DNA of 64,000 nt, from assembly GCA_904419075.1 (NCBI GenBank), contig CAJFQM010000001.1, forward strand, positions 1 to 64,000. Direction: 5' to 3'. The notes beneath the pieces were generated by a model, which was given only the letters and a program-made list of their open reading frames with translations, searched no databases and had not been told where the DNA came from. The position numbers and the translations under genes were made by a program. Within the stretch, counting starts at the first letter, position 1, and each line of letters begins with the position of its first letter. Shown here one piece after another: positions 45,001-52,133 of the stretch. This DNA is from an uncultured Clostridia bacterium (GTDB taxonomy: Bacteria > Bacillota > Clostridia > Christensenellales > Borkfalkiaceae).

Positions 45001-45764
45001 GAGTTAAAGCGACTGCGAGGGTATGGGTCTCCGCCGGAATCGATACCGATGCAATTAATATCTATATCGGAATCGCGGAAAGCCTGAACGAATCGGATTA
45101 TACGCCCGAAAGCTGGGCGGAAATGGCGCAAAAGCTCACCGTGGCACTGGAAATTATCGGCGACCCTTATGCCGTTCAAAATTCTGTCGGCGTGGCTTCG
45201 TTCCAGTTGAAGGACGCCATTGACGCGCTCGTTAATATTCATCAGGATAAGACGGCTCTCGGAGATGAGATAGAAAAATGCAAAGAAACTTATTTTGAAG
45301 AAGCATATACAAAAATTTCTTACGGATATTATTTAGAAACTTTAACTTCCGCAGAGGAGATTTTTGCAAGTAATATCGTTTCTCAGAAAGAAATCGACGG
45401 GGCTTTGTCGAAATTGAAGAAAGCGGAAAATTCTCTGATTGCTTTGGGCGACAAAACGGTATTAAACGGCGCAATAGAGAAAGTAAAGGCGTTGAAGAAA
45501 TCCGATTATACGGCGGAATCTTATGCCGCCGTTGAAAAGGCATTAAAGGATGCGGAGAGGGTTTTGGCTCTCGAAGAGCCTACTCTGAAACAGACGGAAA
45601 TTGCCGCTGAAAATTTAGAAAACACAATGAAAGAGTTGGTTTCCGTATCGACGGAACAAAAAGGTTCCGACAGCGAATCTTCGGGCTGCAACGGAGCTTT
45701 GGGAATTCCGCTCGTCGGCGTCGGGGCCGCAGTCGGGTTGGTTTTGAAGAAACGTCGGAAATAA
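42018..45764 (+). CDS. Giant secreted modular putative glycoside hydrolase
   Basis: A 1248-residue exported protein. Signal peptide 1-30; TIM-barrel-like domain (about 37-430) with GYYVKDEPS near 130-138, whose Glu is a candidate acid/base, and several Trp-rich strands; chitobiase C-terminal-like domain (about 462-548; YYTLDGSYP); F5/8C domain (about 555-715); LamG-like domain (about 735-905); Ig-like region; three FIVAR-like repeats (about 1015-1215); SSGCN, a membrane helix and KKRRK. I cannot assign the barrel to a known GH family. Confidence 0.75.
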   Translation: MKRNMKCAVAAIMISALAVSGAYGLALTRAEETGEEDMPRNTINEFLLSTWKGYYDFDIASYDFQTKELAEAGMNFIWHPGYSSAIGQKTDYREIEKIYAKYGMNYLYTADGQFEYDEALMNDLEYCLGYYVKDEPSASQFNSTKELFHQYLSADSERSPFVNLYPNYAGTTALGGTYEQYVNNWIETVGAENMEYLYYDHYPFTATEEVRSSYFSDMETIRRAAWEHGRMKTGGFTQTGWWAGMRKPDEDEFRWNMSTYIAYGFKSISHFCWVSPDRVSVEDGGEDMRDHVIDQEGNKTELYAPAVCYNWQVRQLGDLLMGIDCMHAYHSGANTAEGAEVLPKNFLIQPESKTDNYIISLFTSKDDSEKYIMLMNNSTSESREGTFTISADSGVEGLTKISPTIDPENLPDPLNLEETLGQPARTSVEISDGEFTESFLPGEVKIYKLEGEEIVIDEGLELPRVSLESGTYTGSQTVKLTTAQKNVSLYYTLDGSYPKVFADGRPGEGTFLYEEEIKLGEDGKWEYIPLRAAAYKNGELSRTVNRDYFITENSENIALGKPVTFYDRTFEKEITVSDEKNEVATGSVVTDGYHDPYTEVFTAENTTGWAVVDFGKEYNTDKAVVSFWNDWPFEDVIIQVSSDFKNWESIFNNDTDGSMKDVTGETGSDGEYKDQMYAGQVITYTPKSFRYIRAYNIGSGGGGFNGRSVFQEISVYSGFDSSDLPNAESLLDETVLSDWNELGGSDWTLKDGTLSVSGTGDWGRAIAFTGKKYKNFVIEGRFSMTDIASGLVGFELYKTTYTGSLNGNNGYVVFVENGGRVGAYDGVNGGSQEFGPTNIQAIGFSPSDFAFRVISVNDILSVSINGTPVYTVRNNRADMEAGYIAVHAGSIGISVRDLWIMELGEENGCANTEPEDALDYQSETVQRAVALYEKRNDVLSLLPETVEFATVNGNTVTVPVNGWTTEDYDRKAAGWYNFTADVDVSSLGRLSNAFGVKATARVWVSAGIDTDAINIYIGIAESLNESDYTPESWAEMAQKLTVALEIIGDPYAVQNSVGVASFQLKDAIDALVNIHQDKTALGDEIEKCKETYFEEAYTKISYGYYLETLTSAEEIFASNIVSQKEIDGALSKLKKAENSLIALGDKTVLNGAIEKVKALKKSDYTAESYAAVEKALKDAERVLALEEPTLKQTEIAAENLENTMKELVSVSTEQKGSDSESSGCNGALGIPLVGVGAAVGLVLKKRRK

Positions 45765-45777
45765 AATAGAAAAGGAT

Positions 45778-45819
45778 AAAAGCAGAAGTCCGGGCATTAC
45801 GGTCCGGACTTCTGCTTTC
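45778..45819. terminator. Bidirectional terminator between convergent genes
   Basis: AGCAGAAGTCCGG (45781-45793) and CCGGACTTCTGCT (45804-45816) form a 13-bp stem flanked by AAA and TTT. It overlaps the last codons of the minus-strand AraC gene. Confidence 0.8.
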
Positions 45820-46648
45820 GATATTGTAAGGGGGTAACAGAGTGTATTTTTTTGAACATAGAGAAAAAATACTCGTACTCCTTAAAGCCGCACATATAGG
45901 AGATTTCTTTGACCGTCAGAGACGTTTTTTTCAAAAGTTCTTCTGCTTTCGTCATTTTCAGGGCATTGATATAGGAGACGACGGAGATGCCCTCTTTTTT
46001 TCTGAAAACTCTGCATAAATGGGAATGAGAAATGTGCAGCATGGCACATAGGTATTCAATGGAAAAATTTTCGTTCAGATACTTTACCTCGATGAACCGT
46101 TTCACCTCTTCTACATAGTCGTCTTCGTGAAAGAATATGTTTTCCGTTTTTTCTTCTACGGATGCAAAAAGCAAATATAAGACGGAGAGTGCGGAAAAAT
46201 AAGAAACGGAGATTTGCTTTTCTATTTTTTCGAAAAGTTCGGATAACTCCGAACGCAGTTTTTGCGGCATGTTACAGCTTTTTACGGGTTCGGATTCGGA
46301 AAATCCCAAATGACGGACAAAATCTTTTGCCGCCGTTCCGTCGAAAACGAACCAAATGTATTCCCAAGGATCTTCCGCCGAAGGATAATAAGAAAAAATA
46401 CAGTCCTTTTCCACGACGAATACCTCATGTTTGTGCACGGGATATTTTTGACCGTTGACGTTCAGTAGACCGCTTCCCGAAAGGATAAAATGGACGGTAA
46501 AATATTTTTGTATCCGGTTGAAAAGATAAGGTTTTATAGTGTGAAAATCATGATACCCGACAGATTGAATAAAAAATTCGAGTTCATCGCGCACGGGAAA
46601 ACATTTTATGCATTCCGAACTGTCCATGAAAGAATTATATTTTTTCAT
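45797..46648 (-). CDS. AraC-family transcriptional regulator, probably leaderless
   Basis: A 283-residue regulator with an N-terminal cupin sensor (about 30-130; VNGQKYPVHKHEVFVV) and C-terminal AraC helix-turn-helices (about 180-280; SIEYLCAMLHISHSHLCRVFR, MCGFKEYEYFFSMFKKIH). It is transcribed towards the glycan operon and divergently from a GH109-like gene, its likely target. The -10 hexamer ends six bases before the ATG and no ribosome site exists, so the mRNA would begin at the start codon. ATG 46627 is an alternative, also without a site. Confidence 0.88.
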   Translation of the reverse strand: MKKYNSFMDSSECIKCFPVRDELEFFIQSVGYHDFHTIKPYLFNRIQKYFTVHFILSGSGLLNVNGQKYPVHKHEVFVVEKDCIFSYYPSAEDPWEYIWFVFDGTAAKDFVRHLGFSESEPVKSCNMPQKLRSELSELFEKIEKQISVSYFSALSVLYLLFASVEEKTENIFFHEDDYVEEVKRFIEVKYLNENFSIEYLCAMLHISHSHLCRVFRKKEGISVVSYINALKMTKAEELLKKTSLTVKEISYMCGFKEYEYFFSMFKKIHSVTPLQYRKQKSGP

Positions 46649-46654
46649 AATTGA

Positions 46655-46683
46655 ATTATAGCATAACTCTATACCGACGTCAA
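46655..46683 (-). promoter_or_regulatory. Promoter of the AraC gene
   Basis: On the minus strand TTGACG (46683-46678), 17 bases and TATAAT (46660-46655). The expected transcription start coincides with the A of ATG 46648. Confidence 0.75.
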
Positions 46684-46725
46684 TAAAAATGATAAAAAAT
46701 TATAGTAACAGAAAAAATAATTTCA

Positions 46726-46753
46726 TTGTGAAAATCAGAAAAAGTGCTATAAT
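46726..46753 (+). promoter_or_regulatory. Promoter of the GH109-like gene
   Basis: TTGTGA (46726-46731), 16 bases and TATAAT (46748-46753), divergent from the AraC promoter. Confidence 0.6.
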
Positions 46754-46794
46754 GAATGACAGAATTCATTTTATTTATCAAAGAGGTATTTTAG

Positions 46795-48036
46795 ATGACA
46801 GAGAAGATAAAAACGGGAATTATAGGTTTGGGTTGCCGCGGATTTTCCCTTTTGGATACGATATTGGCCTGTGAAAATGCGGAAATCGCCGCCGTTTGCG
46901 ATGTATATCCCGACAGAATAGATCGGGCGTTTGAAAAAATCTGCAAAAAGCAGAAAAAGCAGCCTGCAAAATATGCCGATTATTGCGAATTGCTTGCCGA
47001 CGGAGAAATAGAAGCTGTATTGATATGTTCTTCTTGGGACGAACATATCCGCATGGCGATTCAAAGTATGCGGGCAGGCAAAATCACGGCAATGGAAGTT
47101 GGCGGAGCTTATGACATAGAAGAGTGTTGGGAACTTGTCCGCACTTATGAAGAGACAAAAACGCCGATCATGCTCATGGAAAACTGTTGTTTTGACAGGT
47201 TTGAGCTTCTTGCCACTTCGCTCGTACGCGCGGGAAAATTGGGTGAAATCGTACATTGTCACGGCGCATACAGCCATGACCTCAGAGATGAAGTTTTAGG
47301 GGGATATGTAAACCGCCATTATAGGCTCGATAATTATAAAAAGCGTAACTGCGAAAATTATCCGACGCACGAGCTCGGGCCGATCGCCAAACTTTTGGAT
47401 ATCAATCGGGGCAACAGAATGATTTCATTGGTTTCCGTTGCATCCAAATCAGCGGGGCTGGAAGCGTTTTCGCAAACGGAAAAGAATCCCGACGCTTCTC
47501 TTCGCGGGGTAAAATTTGCGCAGGGCGATATCGTGAATACGATTATTACCTGTGCGAACGGAGAGACGATTTCCTTAAAATTGGACACGACTCTGCCGAA
47601 ATACTATTCGCGGGAATTTACCGTCCGCGGGACAAAGGGACTTTGCAATCAGGAAGCGAACATGGTTATGTTGGAGGACGAAAGTAATTTTCATGAATTT
47701 TTCGAACCCGAAAAGACATTGGAAAGACAATTGAACAGCGCTCAAAAGTATAATAGTTACCTTCCGTCCGCGTGGAGAGATATTACCGCGGAGGAAAAGG
47801 CGCTCGGACACGGCGGAATGGATTACTTTATGCTCAAAGAATTTTTTAATTGTGTCGAAGAGAAACGAGAGTTTCCCATCGATGTATATGACGCGGCTTC
47901 CTGGATGTGTATAACGGCTCTGTCCGAACAATCCGTCGCGGCGGGAGGAGCGGTCAGGTTTATCCCCGACTTTACAAGGGGCAAATGGATAAAACGCCCG
48001 CGTAAAGACGTGGTTTCATTTCCCGATGAGAAATAA
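46795..48036 (+). CDS. GH109-like Gfo/Idh/MocA-family protein
   Basis: A 413-residue protein with a Rossmann start (GIIGLGCRGFS) and the motifs NCCFDRFELLATSLVRAG, HGAYSHDLRDE and YPTHELGP, which are characteristic of family GH109. GH109 members use tightly bound NAD to cleave glycosides such as alpha-N-acetylgalactosamine. It has no Tat or Sec signal, unlike many GH109 proteins, so it would act in the cytoplasm. The divergent AraC regulator suggests glycan-dependent induction. Hydrolase versus dehydrogenase activity cannot be settled here. Confidence 0.8.
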   Translation: MTEKIKTGIIGLGCRGFSLLDTILACENAEIAAVCDVYPDRIDRAFEKICKKQKKQPAKYADYCELLADGEIEAVLICSSWDEHIRMAIQSMRAGKITAMEVGGAYDIEECWELVRTYEETKTPIMLMENCCFDRFELLATSLVRAGKLGEIVHCHGAYSHDLRDEVLGGYVNRHYRLDNYKKRNCENYPTHELGPIAKLLDINRGNRMISLVSVASKSAGLEAFSQTEKNPDASLRGVKFAQGDIVNTIITCANGETISLKLDTTLPKYYSREFTVRGTKGLCNQEANMVMLEDESNFHEFFEPEKTLERQLNSAQKYNSYLPSAWRDITAEEKALGHGGMDYFMLKEFFNCVEEKREFPIDVYDAASWMCITALSEQSVAAGGAVRFIPDFTRGKWIKRPRKDVVSFPDEK

Positions 48037-48084
48037 GCCAAAAGTATGCAAAATAGTTCTCAAAAATAAACGGGCGGAAAAGCC

Positions 48085-48113
48085 TTGACAATTTTCGGAA
48101 AATAAGTTAAAAT
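48085..48113 (+). promoter_or_regulatory. Promoter of the small peptide gene
   Basis: TTGACA (48085-48090), 17 bases and TAAAAT (48108-48113). Confidence 0.75.
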
Positions 48114-48145
48114 ATAGATATATTTTTACGAGGAAGGGGAAAAGT

Positions 48146-48277
48146 ATGAAGAAAAAATATGAAAATCCGAAAATTGAAATCATTTTGCTCGAATGCGCCG
48201 ATATAATTCGGACGAGTGGTTATGACGGGTATATGAACGATACCGAATGGGGCGCGGATATTTTTGAAGAAAATTAA
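48146..48277 (+). CDS. Small acidic peptide of 43 residues
   Basis: An unannotated-size gene with consensus promoter, a GAGGAAGGGG ribosome site and a terminator right after the stop. The product begins MKKKYENPKIEIILLECADI, continues IRTSGYDGYMND and ends acidic (EWGADIFEEN). Many Clostridia have short proteins with this Y-x-x-P start, a central D-I/V-I-x-T-S and an acidic Gly-rich tail. They have the look of exported or modified peptide precursors, but no role is established. No modifying enzyme is adjacent. Confidence 0.7.
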   Translation: MKKKYENPKIEIILLECADIIRTSGYDGYMNDTEWGADIFEEN

Positions 48278-48280
48278 CAG

Positions 48281-48313
48281 AAAACCGGAGCGAAAAGACG
48301 CTCCGGTTTTTCA
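48281..48313 (+). terminator. Terminator after the small peptide gene
   Basis: AAACCGGAGC and GCTCCGGTTTTT form a 10-bp stem with a T-run. The next ribosome site begins one base later, so read-through may feed the GrpB-GNAT gene. Confidence 0.85.
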
Positions 48314-48328
48314 AAGGAGTTTTGAGAA

Positions 48329-49543
48329 GTGAAAGTAGAAGTAGTAAAATATCGTTCGGAGTGGTCACGGGAATTTGAAGCGGAAGCGGAGCGGATAAAA
48401 GAAATTCTGGGCGACGAGGCGATTGAGATTTATCATATCGGCAGTACTTCGGTGGAAGGACTTTCCGCAAAGCCGATTATCGACATCATGCCCGTCGTAA
48501 AGGATGTTTCGCGGATCGATAAATTAAATCCGGCCTTTGAAGCGCTGGGTTACGAATGTATGGGCGAATTCGGAATTCCGGGCAGGAGATATTTCAGAAA
48601 GGGCGGAGAGAAACGAACGCATCAGATTCATGTTTTCGGCCGCGAAAGCGAATACGATATTTTCCGACATCTCGCCGTACGGGATTATCTTCGCCGCCAT
48701 GCGGACAAAGCGGAAGAATACGGATGTCTGAAAGAGGAATTGGTGGAAAAATATCCTTTCGATATAGAAGGATATTGCGACGGAAAGGATTCTTTCGTAA
48801 AAAATATGGAGCGGGAAGCACTGAAAGAGTTTTATGCGCTCGGCTACCTTTCGCGCGATAGAAATTCCTATGTGGATATGTCGGAATGTATTTCCCGCGG
48901 AGCGGCAAAAATTCTGTTTTCAGGGAGTGCGGGTGTATTGTTATATGAGAAATCGAGCGGGATTTATATGCTGGCCGCAGAAGAAAAGGAAGCTGCGGAA
49001 AAAATTTTGAAATTTCTCGGTGAGGAGGACTTGAAGCGTAGAAGCGGACTGTTGGTCGTTCACGGAGAAGCGGCTCGGTCGGCGGCATACGAAAGATTGG
49101 GACTGAAAGGCGAAACGGCCTGTTTTCAGGTTGTATATACATCTAAAACTCCGCGTATCTTAAAAGGGAATCTGATTTTTCGTATTCCCGAGAGGGCGGA
49201 AATCGAGAGGATAAAGAGCGAATATCATTTGGAATCCCCTGAAAATATCGAAAAACTTTGTTCGGAAAGAAAAATTTGGTGCGGTTTTTTGAAGTCGGGA
49301 GAATTTGTCGGATTTATCGGCCGTCATCCCGAAGGCAGTATGGGACTTTTACAGGTATTTCCCGAATATCGCCGCCAAGGATACGGAGAAGAGCTGGAAA
49401 GTTTCATGATTAATCGTTTTTTGGATGAAGGCCGCGTCCCTTACGCGCATATTATCGTGGATAACGAAAAATCCATGAATTTACAAAAAAAGTTGGGATA
49501 CGAGGTGGCAGACAAAAAAATTTATTGGTTGTTTGAAAAGTAA
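48329..49543 (+). CDS. GrpB-GNAT fusion protein
   Basis: A 404-residue fusion. The N-terminal 170 residues are a GrpB/UPF0157 nucleotidyltransferase-fold domain (HIGSTSVEGLSAKPIIDI, RTHQIHVF). The C-terminal part from about 180 ends in a GNAT acetyltransferase domain (about 300-400; VFPEYRRQGYGEELESFM as the acetyl-CoA loop). The start is GTG 48329, eight bases after AAAGGAG. It has no clear promoter except read-through from the peptide gene. Substrates of both domains are unknown. Confidence 0.85.
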   Translation: MKVEVVKYRSEWSREFEAEAERIKEILGDEAIEIYHIGSTSVEGLSAKPIIDIMPVVKDVSRIDKLNPAFEALGYECMGEFGIPGRRYFRKGGEKRTHQIHVFGRESEYDIFRHLAVRDYLRRHADKAEEYGCLKEELVEKYPFDIEGYCDGKDSFVKNMEREALKEFYALGYLSRDRNSYVDMSECISRGAAKILFSGSAGVLLYEKSSGIYMLAAEEKEAAEKILKFLGEEDLKRRSGLLVVHGEAARSAAYERLGLKGETACFQVVYTSKTPRILKGNLIFRIPERAEIERIKSEYHLESPENIEKLCSERKIWCGFLKSGEFVGFIGRHPEGSMGLLQVFPEYRRQGYGEELESFMINRFLDEGRVPYAHIIVDNEKSMNLQKKLGYEVADKKIYWLFEK

Positions 49544-49608
49544 TTTTATCATAAATTTATACATAAAAACCCTTCAATTTGCAGAAATTGAATTTGAAGG
49601 GGGAGTTT

Positions 49609-50274
49609 ATGACAAAACTCGGGAAGGAAAAGGAAGAGGCGACGAGAGTCCCGCCAAAGGGCTTGAGAAGAATTTCGGTCGTCTCGTTGATGTTTTTTCT
49701 CATTTCTTTCTTGGGCTGGTGCATGGAGACGATCTATTGCTCTTCGTGGTTTACGGATTTTGATGACAGGGGATTTCTCACGCTTCCTTTCTGCGTCATT
49801 TACGGCACGCCTCTCTGTCTCGTTTTTCTTCTTTTGGGAACTCCGAAGGAAGGATTTTTGGCGAGGAACATAGAAAAAACAAAGCTGAAAAGAGGCATGA
49901 AAATTTTTTTGCGTTATGCTTTGTATTTTCTTTTGTCTGTCGGAATTGCCACTTTGTTTGAGCTCGTTTTCGGCTTGCTGTTCGATTCTCTCGGCGTCAG
50001 GCTTTGGAGTTATCGCCGTTTTCCGTTGAACTATAAAGGATATGTCTGCCTTTATTTTTCATTGCTTTGGGGAGCTTTGATCACGCTCTCCATGTCTACT
50101 TTTTTCGATCCCTTATATCGCGCTTTGGCGCGTATCCCCCCAAAAATTGCGATTGCGGCGAATGTTGTTTTATGGGTAGCCGTAATTTCGGATTTTTCTT
50201 TCAATATTGTTTATTTATTGCGAGAAGGACATCATTTTGAACTGATTTTTTCTTTATTGTCAGGCTTTTTATAA
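49609..50274 (+). CDS. CmpB-type membrane protein (putative ABC transporter type IV family)
   Basis: A 221-residue membrane protein with about five helices. ISFLGWCMETIYCS, DRGFLTLPFCVIYG and the later VCLYFSLLWG are signatures of the family named putative ABC-transporter type IV (PF06541). No ATPase is nearby. The start ATG 49609 follows GAAGGGGGAG; the frame opens 30 bases earlier without a site. Function is not established. Confidence 0.78.
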   Translation: MTKLGKEKEEATRVPPKGLRRISVVSLMFFLISFLGWCMETIYCSSWFTDFDDRGFLTLPFCVIYGTPLCLVFLLLGTPKEGFLARNIEKTKLKRGMKIFLRYALYFLLSVGIATLFELVFGLLFDSLGVRLWSYRRFPLNYKGYVCLYFSLLWGALITLSMSTFFDPLYRALARIPPKIAIAANVVLWVAVISDFSFNIVYLLREGHHFELIFSLLSGFL

Positions 50275-50278
50275 TAGA

Positions 50279-50312
50279 GCGCCCCGATTTCATTTTCTGA
50301 AATCGGGGCGTT
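50279..50312 (+). terminator. Hairpin, probable terminator
   Basis: CGCCCCGATTTCA (50280-50292) and TGAAATCGGGGCG (50298-50310) form a perfect 13-bp stem, but only TT follows before an A-run. Confidence 0.6.
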
Positions 50313-50332
50313 AAAAAATAGCTTCGGAGAGA

Positions 50333-50361
50333 TTGATTTTTTCTCTGATTTATGTTATACT
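50333..50361 (+). promoter_or_regulatory. Promoter of the operon 50390-56538
   Basis: TTGATT (50333-50338), 17 bases and TATACT (50356-50361). No further clear promoter is seen before 53752, so this may drive the Bce-type genes as well. Confidence 0.65.
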
Positions 50362-50389
50362 GCAAAGGAATTCAAGTGAGGAGAAAGAT

Positions 50390-51235
50390 ATGCTGGACTG
50401 TATAATCGTCGGCAGCGGAATCGCGGGAATTTCCGCTGCGCTTACGTTAAAAGCAAACGGAAAAAATTTCATGCTGTTGGGTTCGCCCGATCTGAGCGTC
50501 AAAATAAGCCGTGCGGAATGTATCCGAAATTATCCCGGACTCTCTTCCGTAACCGGACGTGAATTTGCGCGGGCGTTGAAAAAACAACTTGCCGAAGCGG
50601 AAATTTCTGTCACGGACGAGCGCGTATCGGGCGTTTACGCGATGGGGGATAAATTTACGGTTCTGACGCAGAGCGGAGCTTCTTTCGAGTCCAAAACCGT
50701 CATTTTGGCGACGGGAGTGGAGTCCGTAAAACGTTTGGAGGGCGAAGAGGAGTTTCTCGGCCGAGGCGTCAGCTATTGCGCCACGTGCGACGGTTTTCTC
50801 TATAAAGGAAAGACGATAGGTGTCCTTTCCACCTCAAAACGTTTTGAACACGAGGTGGAATATTTGGCGAAACTCGCGGGAAAAGTTTATTTGATGCCGA
50901 TGTATAAGGACGTGGGAGATTTTTCGGAAAACGTGGAAAAAATCATAAAGATGCCCTTGGCGGTCAAAGGGGAAAAGAAGGTAACCCGTTTGGTATTCAA
51001 GGACGGCGAACTGCCCGTAGACGGCGTATTTTTGCTGAAAGAGAGCATTTCTCCCGCCGTTTTAGTGGGGGGCTTGGAAATGTCGGAAGGGCATGTTGTC
51101 GTCGCGCGGGATATGTCTACGAATCTGAAAGGTTGCTTTGCCGCGGGCGACTGTACGGGGCGGCCGTATCAGTATGCAAAGGCCGCGGGAGAAGGAAACA
51201 TTGCCGCTCATTCCGTGTCTGCAATGAAGGAGTAA
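50390..51235 (+). CDS. Thioredoxin reductase-like flavoprotein
   Basis: A 281-residue FAD/NAD-linked disulfide reductase of the TrxB group. The FAD-binding loop is IIVGSGIAGISAAL near residue 5, the redox-active pair is SYCATCDGF near 128-136, and the FAD end motif is CFAAGDCTGRPYQYAKAAGEG. The NADPH loop is degenerate (GVLSTSKRFE instead of GGGNSA), so the electron donor may not be NADPH; ferredoxin-dependent enzymes with such changes are known in clostridia. The start at 50390 follows GTGAGGAG. Confidence 0.88.
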   Translation: MLDCIIVGSGIAGISAALTLKANGKNFMLLGSPDLSVKISRAECIRNYPGLSSVTGREFARALKKQLAEAEISVTDERVSGVYAMGDKFTVLTQSGASFESKTVILATGVESVKRLEGEEEFLGRGVSYCATCDGFLYKGKTIGVLSTSKRFEHEVEYLAKLAGKVYLMPMYKDVGDFSENVEKIIKMPLAVKGEKKVTRLVFKDGELPVDGVFLLKESISPAVLVGGLEMSEGHVVVARDMSTNLKGCFAAGDCTGRPYQYAKAAGEGNIAAHSVSAMKE

Positions 51236-51241
51236 GGGGAT

Positions 51242-52102
51242 ATGGAATTGCTGAAACTCGCCGTCGTACAGCATAAGACGACGGAAAACGATGTAGAAAA
51301 AAATACGGCCGCGGCGATTCGATTTATCGAAGAAGCTACGGAGAACGGTGCGGATTTCGTGCTCTTCCCCGAATGTTTTCTGACTTCTTATACCTGCCCC
51401 GAAATTTGTCATACCTTGTCTCCGGTTGCAGAAATCGAAGGAGATTCGGAATTTTCCGCGTGGTGTCGAAACGCTTTGACGGATAACGGAAAAGTACTCG
51501 CAAAAATCAGACAAACGGCGGCAGAACAAAATATCGGAGTATGTATCACGGGATTTACGAAAGGAAAGAAATATCCGCAAAACAGCGCCTATGTAATCGG
51601 ACGAAAGGGCGAAATATTGCTGAAATATTCCAAGGTACATACCTGCGATTTCGATTGGGAACGCTATCTCGAAGGCGGCGAAGAATTTTTCGTGTGCGAT
51701 TTCGACGGCGTAAAACTCGGCGTGATGATTTGTTATGACCGCGAACACCCCGAAAGCGCGAGAGAGCTCGCACTCCAAGGCGCGGAACTCATTTTCGTGC
51801 CGAACGACTGCGGCGGAATGTCTCCGAGACTCAAAGAATTGTCCGTGCGTGCTATGGAGAATATGACGGGAGTTGCAATGGCGAATCCTCCCGGAAACAA
51901 CGCGGGAAATTCCTGTGCTTTTCTCCCCATGGTCTGGGACGAGGAGGGACGGGGAATGGATAATATGATTGCCTTGGCGGACGAATATTTCGACGGAATT
52001 TTATATGCGGATTTCGATATTCGTAAAATCCGCAATTACCGCGAAAGCGAATTTCTCGGAAAAAACAGAAAGCCGAAAGCCTATAAGCATTTGTGCAAAT
52101 GA
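51242..52102 (+). CDS. Carbon-nitrogen hydrolase (nitrilase superfamily)
   Basis: A 286-residue cytoplasmic hydrolase with the complete Glu-Lys-Cys triad: E44 in LFPECF, K131 in KYSKVHTCDF and C164 in VMICYDREHP. Members cleave amides or carbamoyl groups. Specificity is not apparent; it does not carry the features of NAD synthetase or biotinidase. It begins six bases after the reductase stop and precedes the response regulator by 31 bases. Confidence 0.88.
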   Translation: MELLKLAVVQHKTTENDVEKNTAAAIRFIEEATENGADFVLFPECFLTSYTCPEICHTLSPVAEIEGDSEFSAWCRNALTDNGKVLAKIRQTAAEQNIGVCITGFTKGKKYPQNSAYVIGRKGEILLKYSKVHTCDFDWERYLEGGEEFFVCDFDGVKLGVMICYDREHPESARELALQGAELIFVPNDCGGMSPRLKELSVRAMENMTGVAMANPPGNNAGNSCAFLPMVWDEEGRGMDNMIALADEYFDGILYADFDIRKIRNYRESEFLGKNRKPKAYKHLCK

Positions 52103-52133
52103 ACAATTTTCAAAAGCGGGAGTTATCAGCGTC

